The position numbers were made by a program, and so were the translations under genes. 64,000 nt of DNA from DASUBN01 sp050261675 (GTDB taxonomy: Bacteria > Pseudomonadota > Gammaproteobacteria > Natronospirales > REEB76), in the NCBI GenBank assembly GCA_050261675.1, contig JBLNDO010000047.1:7944-71943 (forward strand), given 5' to 3'. A model generated the notes under the pieces. That model was not told the DNA's origin. It was given only the letters and a program-made list of their open reading frames with translations, and searched no databases. How positions within the stretch are numbered: the first letter of the stretch is position 1; each line of letters starts with the position of its first letter. Below are positions 1 through 8,622 of this stretch, piece after piece.

Positions 1-1
1 G

Positions 2-172
2 ATCCTGCAGGTGGCGTCCTTCAAGCTCACCGGCAAGCGCATCTTCCGCATGGCGCCGCTGCATCACCATTTCGAGCTCAAGGGTTGGCCGGAGCCGCGC
101 GTGATCGTGCGCTTCTGGATCGTGACTGTGATCCTGGTGCTGGTGGGTCTCTCGACCCTGAAGGTGAGATGA
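2..172 (+). CDS. mraY: Phospho-N-acetylmuramoyl-pentapeptide transferase MraY, C-terminal end (partial)
   Basis: The gene enters from the left edge, and only the last 56 residues are visible. MraY is the inner-membrane enzyme that makes lipid I from UDP-MurNAc-pentapeptide and undecaprenyl phosphate. The fragment carries the family's MAPLHHHFE motif, the following KGWPE and RFW residues and a last hydrophobic helix ending in LSTLKVR. Its stop codon lies one base before the murD start, as expected in the dcw operon. Confidence 0.93.
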   Translation: MLQVASFKLTGKRIFRMAPLHHHFELKGWPEPRVIVRFWIVTVILVLVGLSTLKVR

Positions 173-173
173 G

Positions 174-1523
174 ATGGGCCTGGCCGTGAAACAACGCAGG
201 ACCAAGACGCTGATCGTGGGACTCGGCAAGACCGGGCTCTCCTGCGCGCGTTTCCTCACGGCCCACGGAGAGGAGATCGCCGTAACCGACAGCCGCGAGC
301 GCCCGCCGGGCCTCGCGGACCTGCGCGCGCTCCTGCCCGACACGGCGGTATTCCTGGGAGGCTTCTCCGAGGATGCCCTGAAGCATGCGGACCGCGTAGT
401 GGTCTCACCCGGCGTGGCGGTGACTACGCCGTTCATCACCAAGGCGCGGGCGCTCGGTCTGCCGGTGATGGGCGACATCGAACTCTTCGCCCACTACGCG
501 CGTGCTCCGGTGGTCGGCATCACCGGCGCCAACGGCAAGAGCACCGTGACGACGCTGCTGGGCCTCATGGCGGAGCGTGCCGGAAAGCAGGCGCGGGTGG
601 GGGGTAACCTGGGCACGCCCGCATTGGACCTCATCAAGCAGGACGAGCCGGAACTCTATGTGCTGGAGCTGTCGAGCTTCCAGCTGGAGATCACCGACTC
701 GCTCGCCTGCGTTGCGGCCACCGTGCTGAACCTCTCACCGGACCACATGGACCGCTATCCGGACATGAAGGCCTACGCCGCGGCCAAGGCGCGCATCTTC
801 CGGCATTGCCGCACAGCGGTGCTGAATCGTGATGATCCCTGGGTGCGCGACATGACCACCCATGCGAAGCAGCGTGTGAGCTTCGGCCTGGACACGCCGG
901 CACTCGGCCAGTACGGCTTGGTGAAATACGGCGTGGAGGAGTGGCTCGCCAAGGGCGCGGAACGGCTGATGCCGGCTTCGGAACTCGCGCTCCGCGGCCG
1001 CCACAACCTGGCGAATGCGCTGGCCGCATTGGCGTTGGGTGAAGCGGCGGGTCTGCCGCTCGACGCGATGCGTGCGGCGCTCAAGGAATTTCGCGGCCTG
1101 CCGCACCGCATGGAATACGTGGCCACCGTGAAGGAGGTGGCGTACTACGACGATTCCAAGGGCACCAACGTGGGCGCGACGCTGGCCGCCGTACAGGGTG
1201 TCTCGCAGCCCGTGGTGCTCATCGCCGGCGGCGACGGCAAGGGCCAGGACTTCACGCCGCTGGCGGCTGCCCTGAAGGGCCGCGCGCGGGCGGTGGTGCT
1301 CCTCGGCAAGGATGCGGGGCTGATTGAACAGGCCCTCAAGGGCAAAGCGAAGACCCGGCGCGTGACGGACATGGACGCGGCGGTGATCGCGGCGGCGCAA
1401 TTGGCGCTGCCGGGCGACATGGTGCTGCTCTCGCCCGCCTGCTCCAGCCTGGACATGTTCGAGAGTTTCGAGCATCGCGGCCGCGTGTTCGCGGCAGCGG
1501 TGGGGAGGCTCGCCGGTGGCTGA
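174..1523 (+). CDS. murD: UDP-N-acetylmuramoylalanine--D-glutamate ligase MurD
   Basis: This 449-residue cytoplasmic Mur ligase adds D-glutamate to UDP-MurNAc-L-alanine in peptidoglycan precursor synthesis. The N-terminal Rossmann-like part starts with LIVGLGKTGLS. The ATP-binding loop GITGANGKST lies near residue 116, followed by the central Mur-ligase domain with NLSPDHMDRY and the C-terminal domain with DDSKGTN. Length is normal for MurD. The ATG follows the mraY stop directly, and the end overlaps the ftsW GTG start by eight bases, which indicates translational coupling. Confidence 0.97.
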   Translation: MGLAVKQRRTKTLIVGLGKTGLSCARFLTAHGEEIAVTDSRERPPGLADLRALLPDTAVFLGGFSEDALKHADRVVVSPGVAVTTPFITKARALGLPVMGDIELFAHYARAPVVGITGANGKSTVTTLLGLMAERAGKQARVGGNLGTPALDLIKQDEPELYVLELSSFQLEITDSLACVAATVLNLSPDHMDRYPDMKAYAAAKARIFRHCRTAVLNRDDPWVRDMTTHAKQRVSFGLDTPALGQYGLVKYGVEEWLAKGAERLMPASELALRGRHNLANALAALALGEAAGLPLDAMRAALKEFRGLPHRMEYVATVKEVAYYDDSKGTNVGATLAAVQGVSQPVVLIAGGDGKGQDFTPLAAALKGRARAVVLLGKDAGLIEQALKGKAKTRRVTDMDAAVIAAAQLALPGDMVLLSPACSSLDMFESFEHRGRVFAAAVGRLAGG

Positions 1524-2685
1524 CAACAAGCGCATCGCCGGCGACCAGGACGCGCGCGGCATGGACGTGCCGCTCCTGAGCCTCGCCGGGCTGATCCTGG
1601 TGCTGGGCCTCGTCATGGTGGCCTCGGCCTCCATCACGCTTGCAGATAAGACCACCGGCAGTCCGTTCTATTACCTCATCCGGCAACTGGCGTTCTTGGC
1701 CGTGGGCGGCGGCGCCGGCGTGCTCATGTATCTCCTGCCGCTTTCCTGGTGGCAGCGCTCCGGGTATCTCCTCCTGATGTTGGCGTTCATGCTGCTGGTG
1801 GTGGTGCTGGTGCCCGGTATTGGCCGGCGTATCAACGGCAGCATCCGCTGGGTGGTGCTGGGCTCCTTCCACCTGCAGGTGTCGGAAGTGGCCCGGCTGC
1901 TCATTTTCGTGTATCTCGCGGGCTACATCGTGCGCCGCGGCGACGAACTCGCCTCCGGCATCAAGGGCTTCCTCAAGCCCATGCTGCTCATCGGTTTTGC
2001 CGGCATCCTGCTCCTGCTGGAGCCCGATTTCGGCGCGACCCTGGTGCTCTCGGCGACCGCCATGGCCATGTTGTTCCTGGGCGGCGCGCGCCTGCGGGAC
2101 TTCGCGTTGTGCGTGGGTCTCGGCGGACTGGCGTTCGGTGCCCTGGTGCTGGCTTCACCCTACCGGCTGGCGCGGCTCACCGGGTTCCTCAACCCGTGGC
2201 AGGATCCTTTCAGCAGCGGTTTCCAGCTCACCCAATCGCTCATCGCCATCGGCCAGGGCCAGTGGTTCGGGGTGGGACTGGGCGAGAGCGTGCAGAAACT
2301 CTTCTACCTGCCGGAAGCCCACACCGATTTCCTGTTCGCCGTGATGGCAGAGGAACTGGGTCTCGTGGGCTCGCTGTTCATCATCGGTTTGTATCTCCTG
2401 CTCACTTGGCGGGCTATCCTGCTGGCGCGCCGTGCCGCCAAGCGCGAACAGTTTTTCGGCGCCTACCTCGCCTACGGCATCGGCATCTGGATCGGCCTGC
2501 AGGCCTTCATCAACATGGGCGTGAACATGGGCGTGCTGCCCACCAAGGGTTTGACGCTCCCGCTCATGAGCTACGGCGGCAGCAGTCTCATCGTGAGCTG
2601 CGCGGCCATCGGCCTCTTGATGCGCGTGGACAGGGAAACACGCGAAAGCGGCCGCTGGAAAGCGGAAGAAGAGGTGAGCGTATGA
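1516..2685 (+). CDS. ftsW: Septal peptidoglycan polymerase FtsW (SEDS family)
   Basis: This 389-residue SEDS protein is the septum-specific peptidoglycan glycosyltransferase and acts in the inner membrane with FtsI. Most of the length is hydrophobic helices. SEDS landmarks are present, including the NPWQDPFSSGFQ loop, the EAHTDFLFAVMAEELG stretch and the terminal LPLMSYGGSS segment. The start is a GTG inside the end of murD, and the stop overlaps the murG ATG (ATGA). A long open frame that covers part of this gene in another frame is a shadow. Confidence 0.96.
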   Translation: MADNKRIAGDQDARGMDVPLLSLAGLILVLGLVMVASASITLADKTTGSPFYYLIRQLAFLAVGGGAGVLMYLLPLSWWQRSGYLLLMLAFMLLVVVLVPGIGRRINGSIRWVVLGSFHLQVSEVARLLIFVYLAGYIVRRGDELASGIKGFLKPMLLIGFAGILLLLEPDFGATLVLSATAMAMLFLGGARLRDFALCVGLGGLAFGALVLASPYRLARLTGFLNPWQDPFSSGFQLTQSLIAIGQGQWFGVGLGESVQKLFYLPEAHTDFLFAVMAEELGLVGSLFIIGLYLLLTWRAILLARRAAKREQFFGAYLAYGIGIWIGLQAFINMGVNMGVLPTKGLTLPLMSYGGSSLIVSCAAIGLLMRVDRETRESGRWKAEEEVSV

Positions 2686-3770
2686 CGCGCTCTCCCGGAT
2701 TCGTAATCATGGCGGGCGGGACCGGGGGGCACGTCTTTCCGGCGCTCGCGGTCGCCGACGTGTTGCGCAACAAGGGCCACGCGGTCACCTGGATCGGCAC
2801 GCGCCAAGGGTTGGAAGCGCGCGTGGTTCCCGCCGCTGGCATCCCCATGGAGTGGATCGACGTGGGTGGCGTCCGCGGCAAGGGCGTCGTGACGCTGCTC
2901 AAGAGCCCCTTCACCCTCAGCCGCGCGCTCATCCAGGCGCTCGGCATCTTCAGGCGCCTCAAACCGGCAGCGGCCTTGGGCATGGGCGGCTTCGCCAGCG
3001 GTCCCGGCGGCCTCGCCGCGCGGCTCGCGGGCTGCCCGCTGGTCCTGCATGAGCAGAACGCGGTGCCGGGCGTCACCAACCGCATTCTGAGCCGCCTGAG
3101 CCGCCACGTGTTGGAAGGCTTTCCCGGCAGTTTTCCCGCGGGCCGGCACGCGCGCCACGTGGGCAACCCGGTACGCTCCGCCATCGCGGCCTTGCCGCCG
3201 CCGGAGAGGCGTTTCGCGGGGCGCGCGGGGCCGATGCGCCTGTTGGTCATCGGCGGGAGCCAGGGCGCGCGGGTACTGAACGAGAACCTGCCCCGAGCGA
3301 TATCGCTCCTGGGCGCCAAGTGCCGCCCCGAAGTGCTGCACCAGACCGGCGCGCGGGACGCGGAGGCCGTCGCAGCCCGCTACAAAGAACTTGGTGTGGA
3401 CGCGCGGGTGGCGCCCTTCATCGACGACATGGCGGCGGCGTACGCCTGGGCGGACCTCGCCGTGTGCCGTTCCGGCGCACTCACGCTGGCGGAACTCTCC
3501 GCCGCGGGCTTGGGTGCGGTGCTGGTGCCGTTCGCGGCAGCGGTGGACGACCACCAGACCAAGAATGCGGCCTTTCTGGTGGGCAACGGCGCCGCGCGCC
3601 TCCTGCCCCAGCCCGCCGCCACTCCCGAGGCGCTGGCGGCGCTGTTGGATGGACTGCTGGCGGACCGGAGCGGTCTTGCCGAGATGGCGCGGCACGCGCG
3701 CGCCCTGGCGTTCACCGACGCGGCGGAGCGGGTCGCCCAGGAGTGCCTTGCGGCGGGAGGGCTCGCATGA
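2682..3770 (+). CDS. murG: UDP-N-acetylglucosamine--lipid I GlcNAc transferase MurG
   Basis: This 362-residue GT-B glycosyltransferase converts lipid I to lipid II on the cytoplasmic face of the membrane. The diagnostic N-terminal MAGGTGGHVFPALA loop is followed by LHEQNAVPGVTNR, and the C-terminal half has VIGGSQGARVLNE and the donor-sugar site CRSGALTLAELSAAG. I chose the ATG at 2682 because it overlaps the ftsW stop and starts MTRSPGFVIMAGG, as in the family. The gene overlaps murC by four bases. Confidence 0.97.
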   Translation: MTRSPGFVIMAGGTGGHVFPALAVADVLRNKGHAVTWIGTRQGLEARVVPAAGIPMEWIDVGGVRGKGVVTLLKSPFTLSRALIQALGIFRRLKPAAALGMGGFASGPGGLAARLAGCPLVLHEQNAVPGVTNRILSRLSRHVLEGFPGSFPAGRHARHVGNPVRSAIAALPPPERRFAGRAGPMRLLVIGGSQGARVLNENLPRAISLLGAKCRPEVLHQTGARDAEAVAARYKELGVDARVAPFIDDMAAAYAWADLAVCRSGALTLAELSAAGLGAVLVPFAAAVDDHQTKNAAFLVGNGAARLLPQPAATPEALAALLDGLLADRSGLAEMARHARALAFTDAAERVAQECLAAGGLA

Positions 3771-5182
3771 GCAATCTGATGCGCCGCATCCGTCACATCC
3801 ACTTCGTGGGTATCGGCGGCGCCGGCATGGGCGGCATCGCGGAAGTGCTCATCAACCTGGGCTACCAGGTGCACGGCTCGGATTTAAAGGCCAACGCCGT
3901 GACCCAGCGCCTGCAGACACTCGGCGCGAAAGTGATCATCGGCCATACCCCCGCCAACGTGGCGGGAGCGGACGTGGTTGTGATCTCCAGCGCGGTCTCG
4001 CCGGACAACCCGGAAGTGCAGGAGGCCCGCGCGCGCCGCATTCCGGTGGTGCGCCGTGCCGAGATGCTGGCGGAGCTCATGCGCTTCCGCTTCGGCATCG
4101 CGGTGGCGGGCACCCACGGCAAGACCACCACCACCAGTCTGGTGGCAAGCGTGCTCTCCGAAGCGGGGCTCGACCCCACCTTCGTCATCGGCGGACGGCT
4201 CAACAGCTCCGGTACCCATGCGCGTCTCGGGACCGGCAGCTATCTCGTGGCGGAGGCGGACGAGAGCGACGCCTCGTTCCTGCATCTGCAGCCCCTGATC
4301 GCCGTGGTCACCAACATCGATGCAGATCACCTCGGCACGTACGGCGGCGATTTTGCGCGTCTGTCCGCCACCTTCATCGAATTCCTGCAGCACCTGCCGT
4401 TCTACGGCCTGGCGGTGCTGTGCAGCGACGACGCGGAAGTGCGGCGCCTGCTGCCGGACGTGGGCCGGCCTATCGTCACGTACGGCACCGCCGAGGACGC
4501 GGACTTCCGCGCCAGCGATGTGCGTCGCGAGGGGCGCGTCACCCATTTCAAGGCCTGGTTGCCGAAGCGCCCCCAACCCCTGGAAGTGAGCCTCAATCTG
4601 GCCGGGCGGCACAACGTGCTGAACGCGCTCGCCGCCATCGCCGTGGCGCACGATCTTGGGGTCGCGGACGAGGCCATCCTCAAGGCGCTCGCGGGTTTCC
4701 AGGGCGTCGGACGGCGTTTCCAGATGCAGGGGGAGATCGAGACCCCCTACGGCAAGGTGCTGTTGGTGGACGATTACGGCCACCATCCGCGGGAACTCGC
4801 GGCCACCATCCAGGCCGCGCGCGAGGGCTGGCCCGACAAGCGCCTGGTGGTGGCGTTCCAGCCGCACCGTTATACCCGTACCCGCGACCTGTTCGACGAC
4901 TTCGCGGAAGTGCTGTCCCAGGCCGACGCGCTCCTGTTGACGGAGGTCTACGCCGCCGGCGAGGCGCCCATCGCCGGCGCCGATGGCCGCGCCCTGGCGC
5001 GCGCCATCCGCAGCCGCGGCCGCGTGGATCCGGTGTTCGTGCAAAGGGCCCAGGAGCTGCCGGAAGCGCTCCCGGGCGTGCTGAAGGACGGAGACCTGCT
5101 CCTGACCCTGGGGGCGGGTGACATCGGCGCGGTGGCGGCGGAATTGCCGACGCGTCTCACCGGCAAGGCGGAGGGTGCATGA
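3767..5182 (+). CDS. murC: UDP-N-acetylmuramate--L-alanine ligase MurC
   Basis: This 471-residue Mur ligase adds L-alanine to UDP-MurNAc. Its N-terminal nucleotide fold begins HFVGIGGAGMGGIAEVL, the ATP loop is AGTHGKTTTTS, the central domain has EADESDASF and NIDADHLGTYGG, and the C-terminal domain has DDYGHHPREL. The ATG at 3767 overlaps the murG stop. Downstream it runs directly into ftsQ with a four-base overlap. Neither murB nor ddl lies in between, although one or both usually do in gammaproteobacteria. Confidence 0.97.
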   Translation: MSNLMRRIRHIHFVGIGGAGMGGIAEVLINLGYQVHGSDLKANAVTQRLQTLGAKVIIGHTPANVAGADVVVISSAVSPDNPEVQEARARRIPVVRRAEMLAELMRFRFGIAVAGTHGKTTTTSLVASVLSEAGLDPTFVIGGRLNSSGTHARLGTGSYLVAEADESDASFLHLQPLIAVVTNIDADHLGTYGGDFARLSATFIEFLQHLPFYGLAVLCSDDAEVRRLLPDVGRPIVTYGTAEDADFRASDVRREGRVTHFKAWLPKRPQPLEVSLNLAGRHNVLNALAAIAVAHDLGVADEAILKALAGFQGVGRRFQMQGEIETPYGKVLLVDDYGHHPRELAATIQAAREGWPDKRLVVAFQPHRYTRTRDLFDDFAEVLSQADALLLTEVYAAGEAPIAGADGRALARAIRSRGRVDPVFVQRAQELPEALPGVLKDGDLLLTLGAGDIGAVAAELPTRLTGKAEGA

Positions 5183-5934
5183 GCGAGAAGCCCGAAAAGC
5201 GCGTGAAATTCTGGCGCAAGCGCATCGTGGTGCTGGGAACCGGCGCACTGCTGGTGCTGGCGGCCGGCCTCGGCCTGCTGTTCTGGTTCGCGCGCCCGCT
5301 GTTCGCGGGACCTGCGCTCACGGCCCTGACCGTCACCGGCCGTCTGCAGCACGTGGATCCGAACACCGTGCGCACGGCAGTGTTGCCCGCCATCGGTACG
5401 GGCTTTTTCACCACCCGCGTGGACGCGGTGAGCGGCGCGGTGCAGCAGATACCCTGGGTGGCGGAGGCGGATGTGCGCCGCGAGTGGCCTCATACCCTGC
5501 ATGTGGACATCCTGGAGGAGGTTCCGGTGGCGCGCTGGAACGGCGACGGCCTCATGGACGCCCGCGGCCGGGTGTTCGCGCAGGATCCACAGAAGGCTTA
5601 CGTCGCATTGCCGGCGCTTTCCGGCCTTGAGGGTGGCGAGCAAGACCTCCTCGCCCAGTACAACACCCTCGCGAGCCTGGTGGCGCCGCGGGGCCTTTCC
5701 ATTGTCGCGCTCACCGTGGACGCCCGCGGCGCGGCGACGGTGCTGTTGAACGATGGCATCGAGGTGCGGTTGGGGCGTGAGGACGCGGAGGCGCGGCTCG
5801 CGCGCTTCAGCGCCATCGCGCTGCCGGCCTTGAGCGCGAAGCTCGCCACCGTGGCTTACGTGGACATGCGCTATACCAACGGTTTCGCCGTGGGCTGGAA
5901 GACGCCCGGCGAACGCACGCGACAGGGGGCCTAA
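5179..5934 (+). CDS. ftsQ: Cell division protein FtsQ
   Basis: This 251-residue bitopic divisome protein links early and late division proteins through FtsB and FtsL. It has a basic cytoplasmic tail (EKRVKFWRKR), one membrane helix at about residues 14-38, then a POTRA domain starting near LTALTVTGRLQHV with the typical IGTGFFTTRVDAV and WVAEADVRREWPHTLHV motifs, and a C-terminal beta domain. The ATG overlaps the murC stop, and the TAA overlaps the ftsA start. Confidence 0.94.
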   Translation: MSEKPEKRVKFWRKRIVVLGTGALLVLAAGLGLLFWFARPLFAGPALTALTVTGRLQHVDPNTVRTAVLPAIGTGFFTTRVDAVSGAVQQIPWVAEADVRREWPHTLHVDILEEVPVARWNGDGLMDARGRVFAQDPQKAYVALPALSGLEGGEQDLLAQYNTLASLVAPRGLSIVALTVDARGAATVLLNDGIEVRLGREDAEARLARFSAIALPALSAKLATVAYVDMRYTNGFAVGWKTPGERTRQGA

Positions 5935-7175
5935 TGTTAATGGCGAAAAAAGCGGACAAGCGGCTCATCGTGGGTCTGGACGTGGGCACCTCGAAGGTGG
6001 TGGCCATCGTCGGCGAGATTCTCCCCGAAGGCGGCGTGGAGATCGTCGGCATCGGCTCGCATCCCTCCCGCGGCCTGAAGAAGGGCGTGGTGGTGAACAT
6101 CGAGTCCACGGTGCAGTCCATACAACGGGCGGTGGCGGAGGCCGAGCTCATGGCCGGCTGCCAGATTCACTCGGTGTACACCGGCATCGCCGGCAGCCAC
6201 GTGAGGAGTCTCAACTCCCACGGCGTGGTCGCCATCCGCGACAAGGAGTGCACGGCCGGCGACGTGGAGCGGGTGATCGACGCGGCGCGCGCCGTCTCCA
6301 TCCCCGCCGACCAGAAGATCCTGCACGTGCTCCCCCAGGACTTCATCATCGATGGCCAGGACGGCATCCGCGAGCCCATCGGCATGTCCGGCGTGCGGCT
6401 CGAGGCACGGGTGCATATCGTCACCGGCGCCGCCAGCGCGGCCCAGAACATCGTGCGCTGCGTGGAGCGCTGCGGCCTCAAGGTGGATGACGTGATCCTG
6501 GAACAGCTCGCTTCCAGCTACGCGGTGCTGAACGAGGACGAGAAGGACTTGGGCGTATGTCTGGTGGACATCGGCGGCGGCACAACCGACATCGCGGTGT
6601 TCACCGACGGCGCCATCCGCCACACGGCGGTGATTCCCATTGCGGGCGATCAGGTCACCAACGACATCGCGGTGGCGCTGCGCACGCCAACCCACCATGC
6701 CGAGGACATCAAGATCAAGTATGCCTGCGCGCTGCCGCAGCTCGCGAGCGCCGATGAGACCATCGAAGTGCCGAGCGTGGGCGAGCGCCCGCCGCGGCGC
6801 CTGGCTCGCCAGACGCTCGCCGAGGTGGTGGAGCCGCGCTACGAGGAGCTGTTCAGTCTCATCCAGGCGGAACTGCGCCGCAGCGGATTCGAGGAGCAGA
6901 TACCCGCGGGCATCGTGCTCACCGGCGGCAGCTCCAAGATGGAGGGTGCGGTAGACCTCGCCGAGGAAGTGTTCCACGCCCCGGTGCGCCTCGGCGCCCC
7001 CCAGGGCGTGAGCGGGCTCGTAGATGTGGTGCGCAACCCCATCCACGCCACCGGCGTGGGCCTGCTGTTGTTCGGCGCCCAGAGCCTGCCGGTGGGTGGC
7101 GGGACGCAGCGCCCGCAGAGCGGTGTAACGGATATGTGGGAGCGGATGAAGCAATGGTTCCAGGGTTCGTTTTGA
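5934..7175 (+). CDS. ftsA: Cell division protein FtsA
   Basis: This 413-residue actin-like protein tethers FtsZ to the inner membrane. The phosphate-1 motif is GLDVGTSKVVAIVG near the start, phosphate-2 is LVDIGGGTTDIAVF, the adenosine motif is GIVLTGGSSKMEGA, and the end is an amphipathic membrane-targeting helix (WERMKQWFQGSF). Two in-frame ATGs lie six bases apart (5934 and 5940). The run of five G at 5925-5929 is better spaced for the first, which overlaps the ftsQ stop. Confidence 0.97.
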   Translation: MLMAKKADKRLIVGLDVGTSKVVAIVGEILPEGGVEIVGIGSHPSRGLKKGVVVNIESTVQSIQRAVAEAELMAGCQIHSVYTGIAGSHVRSLNSHGVVAIRDKECTAGDVERVIDAARAVSIPADQKILHVLPQDFIIDGQDGIREPIGMSGVRLEARVHIVTGAASAAQNIVRCVERCGLKVDDVILEQLASSYAVLNEDEKDLGVCLVDIGGGTTDIAVFTDGAIRHTAVIPIAGDQVTNDIAVALRTPTHHAEDIKIKYACALPQLASADETIEVPSVGERPPRRLARQTLAEVVEPRYEELFSLIQAELRRSGFEEQIPAGIVLTGGSSKMEGAVDLAEEVFHAPVRLGAPQGVSGLVDVVRNPIHATGVGLLLFGAQSLPVGGGTQRPQSGVTDMWERMKQWFQGSF

Positions 7176-7243
7176 TGGTTTCGGCGCCGCTCCGGGAGGG
7201 TGGCGCGGTTTGCCGATTCATTTATAGATAGAGGAGGCCGGTT

Positions 7244-8461
7244 ATGTTCGAACTGATGGATGACATGGGTCAGAACGCGTTGATCAAGGTCGTCGGCGTG
7301 GGCGGTGGCGGCGGTAACGCCATCCAGTACATGGTGTCGCGCGGGATCGAGGGCGTCGAGTTCGTCGCCATCAACACCGACGCCCAAGTGCTGCGCAAGG
7401 CGAATGCCCGGACCACGCTGCAGATAGGCGGCAGCTTCACCAAGGGTCTGGGCGCCGGCGCCAACCCGGACGTGGGGCGCCAAGCGGCGCTGGAGGACCG
7501 CGACCGCATCGAGGAAGTGCTGAAAGGCGCCGATATGGTGTTCATCACCGCCGGTATGGGCGGCGGCACCGGTACCGGCGCCTCACCGGTGGTGGCACAG
7601 GTGGCGAAGGAGATGGACATCCTGGTGGTGGCCGTGGTGACGAAGCCCTTCGGCTTCGAGCGCAACAAGCGCATGACTATCGCCGAGAAGGGTATCGCCG
7701 AACTCGCCGAGTACGTGGACTCGCTGATCGTGATCCCCAACGACAAGCTGGCCTCGGTGCTGGGCCGGGAGATCACCCTGATCAACGCTTTCCAGTCCGC
7801 CAACGAGGTGCTGCTGGGGGCGGTGCAGGGCATCGCCGACATCATCACCCGTCCCGGTCTCATCAACGTGGATTTCGCCGACGTGCGCACGGTGATGGCG
7901 GAGATGGGCATGGCGATGATGGGCACAGGCGCGGCTGCGGGTGACAACCGCGCGCGGCGCGCGGCCGAGGCGGCGCTGGCGAGCCCGTTGCTGGAGGACG
8001 TGAACTTCTCCGGTGCCAAGGGTGTGCTGGTGAACATCACCGCCGGTATGGACCTCACCATCGGCGAGTTGGAGGAGGTGGGCGCGTCCATCGAGGCCTT
8101 CGCCGACGAGAACGCCACCGTAGTGGTGGGCACGGTGCTGGACCCGTCCATGACCGGCGAGGTCAAGGTGACGGTGGTGGCCACGGGCCTCGGGCGCGCG
8201 GTGCAGGCGCAACAGCGTCCGCCGGTGCAGAAGCCGGCCGCCGCCGCGGCGACCAAGCCGGCGCCGGCCCCGAAACCGGAGGAAGCCCAACCGCAACCCA
8301 TGATCCAGGTGGTAAAGGCCACGGGCACCGACGGCAATCCCGACTGGCGGCGCCTCGAACGGCCCACCTTCGAGCGGCGGCTGCGCGAAGGCGAAGGACC
8401 GGACACCACCAACCAGGACTACCTGGATATCCCTGCGTTCCTCAGGCGTCAGGCGGACTGA
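7244..8461 (+). CDS. ftsZ: Cell division GTPase FtsZ
   Basis: This 405-residue tubulin homologue polymerises into the cytokinetic Z ring. It shows KVVGVGGGGGNA, the GTP signature GGGTGTGASPVV and the T7-loop NVDFADVRTVM. A Pro/Ala-rich linker of about 45 residues leads to the C-terminal peptide DYLDIPAFLRRQAD, which binds FtsA, ZipA and ZapD. A strong Shine-Dalgarno (GAGGAGG) precedes the ATG. A 68-bp gap separates it from ftsA, and a zapD gene lies elsewhere in this window. Confidence 0.98.
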   Translation: MFELMDDMGQNALIKVVGVGGGGGNAIQYMVSRGIEGVEFVAINTDAQVLRKANARTTLQIGGSFTKGLGAGANPDVGRQAALEDRDRIEEVLKGADMVFITAGMGGGTGTGASPVVAQVAKEMDILVVAVVTKPFGFERNKRMTIAEKGIAELAEYVDSLIVIPNDKLASVLGREITLINAFQSANEVLLGAVQGIADIITRPGLINVDFADVRTVMAEMGMAMMGTGAAAGDNRARRAAEAALASPLLEDVNFSGAKGVLVNITAGMDLTIGELEEVGASIEAFADENATVVVGTVLDPSMTGEVKVTVVATGLGRAVQAQQRPPVQKPAAAAATKPAPAPKPEEAQPQPMIQVVKATGTDGNPDWRRLERPTFERRLREGEGPDTTNQDYLDIPAFLRRQAD

Positions 8462-8485
8462 GGCGGGGGCGACCCACGCGGCCGG

Positions 8486-8518
8486 CCCCCGCGGTCGAAC
8501 CTTGTTCGGCCGCGGGGG
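8486..8518 (+). promoter_or_regulatory. Long hairpin between ftsZ and lpxC
   Basis: Bases 8486-8500 pair with 8504-8518 as a 15-bp stem with one G-T pair and a CTT triloop. The outer nine pairs (CCCCCGCGG / CCGCGGGGG) are perfect. No T-run follows, so it is not a classical terminator. It could stabilise the 3' end of ftsZ mRNA or weaken readthrough into lpxC. The stem is seen directly and its role is inferred. Confidence 0.6.
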
Positions 8519-8531
8519 GGTGGGCTAAAAT
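8502..8531 (+). promoter_or_regulatory. Candidate lpxC promoter
   Basis: A TTGTTC hexamer at 8502-8507 is followed after 18 bases by TAAAAT at 8526-8531, about 90 bp before lpxC. The -35 element lies inside the right arm of the hairpin above. The assignment rests on match to the sigma-70 consensus only. Confidence 0.4.
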
Positions 8532-8622
8532 ATCCGGTCGCCGTGGGTGCGGCGGAGGCCTGTCCGGCTTCCGCGCGCGAGGCCCCCGGCCCTACTTACG
8601 CAGGGTTGACGGGCTCCATCGC

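Noticed and set aside
1749..3770. A 673-codon frame spanning ftsW and murG
   Set aside because: Only its last 362 codons are a real gene (murG from 2682); the first part is ftsW out of frame.
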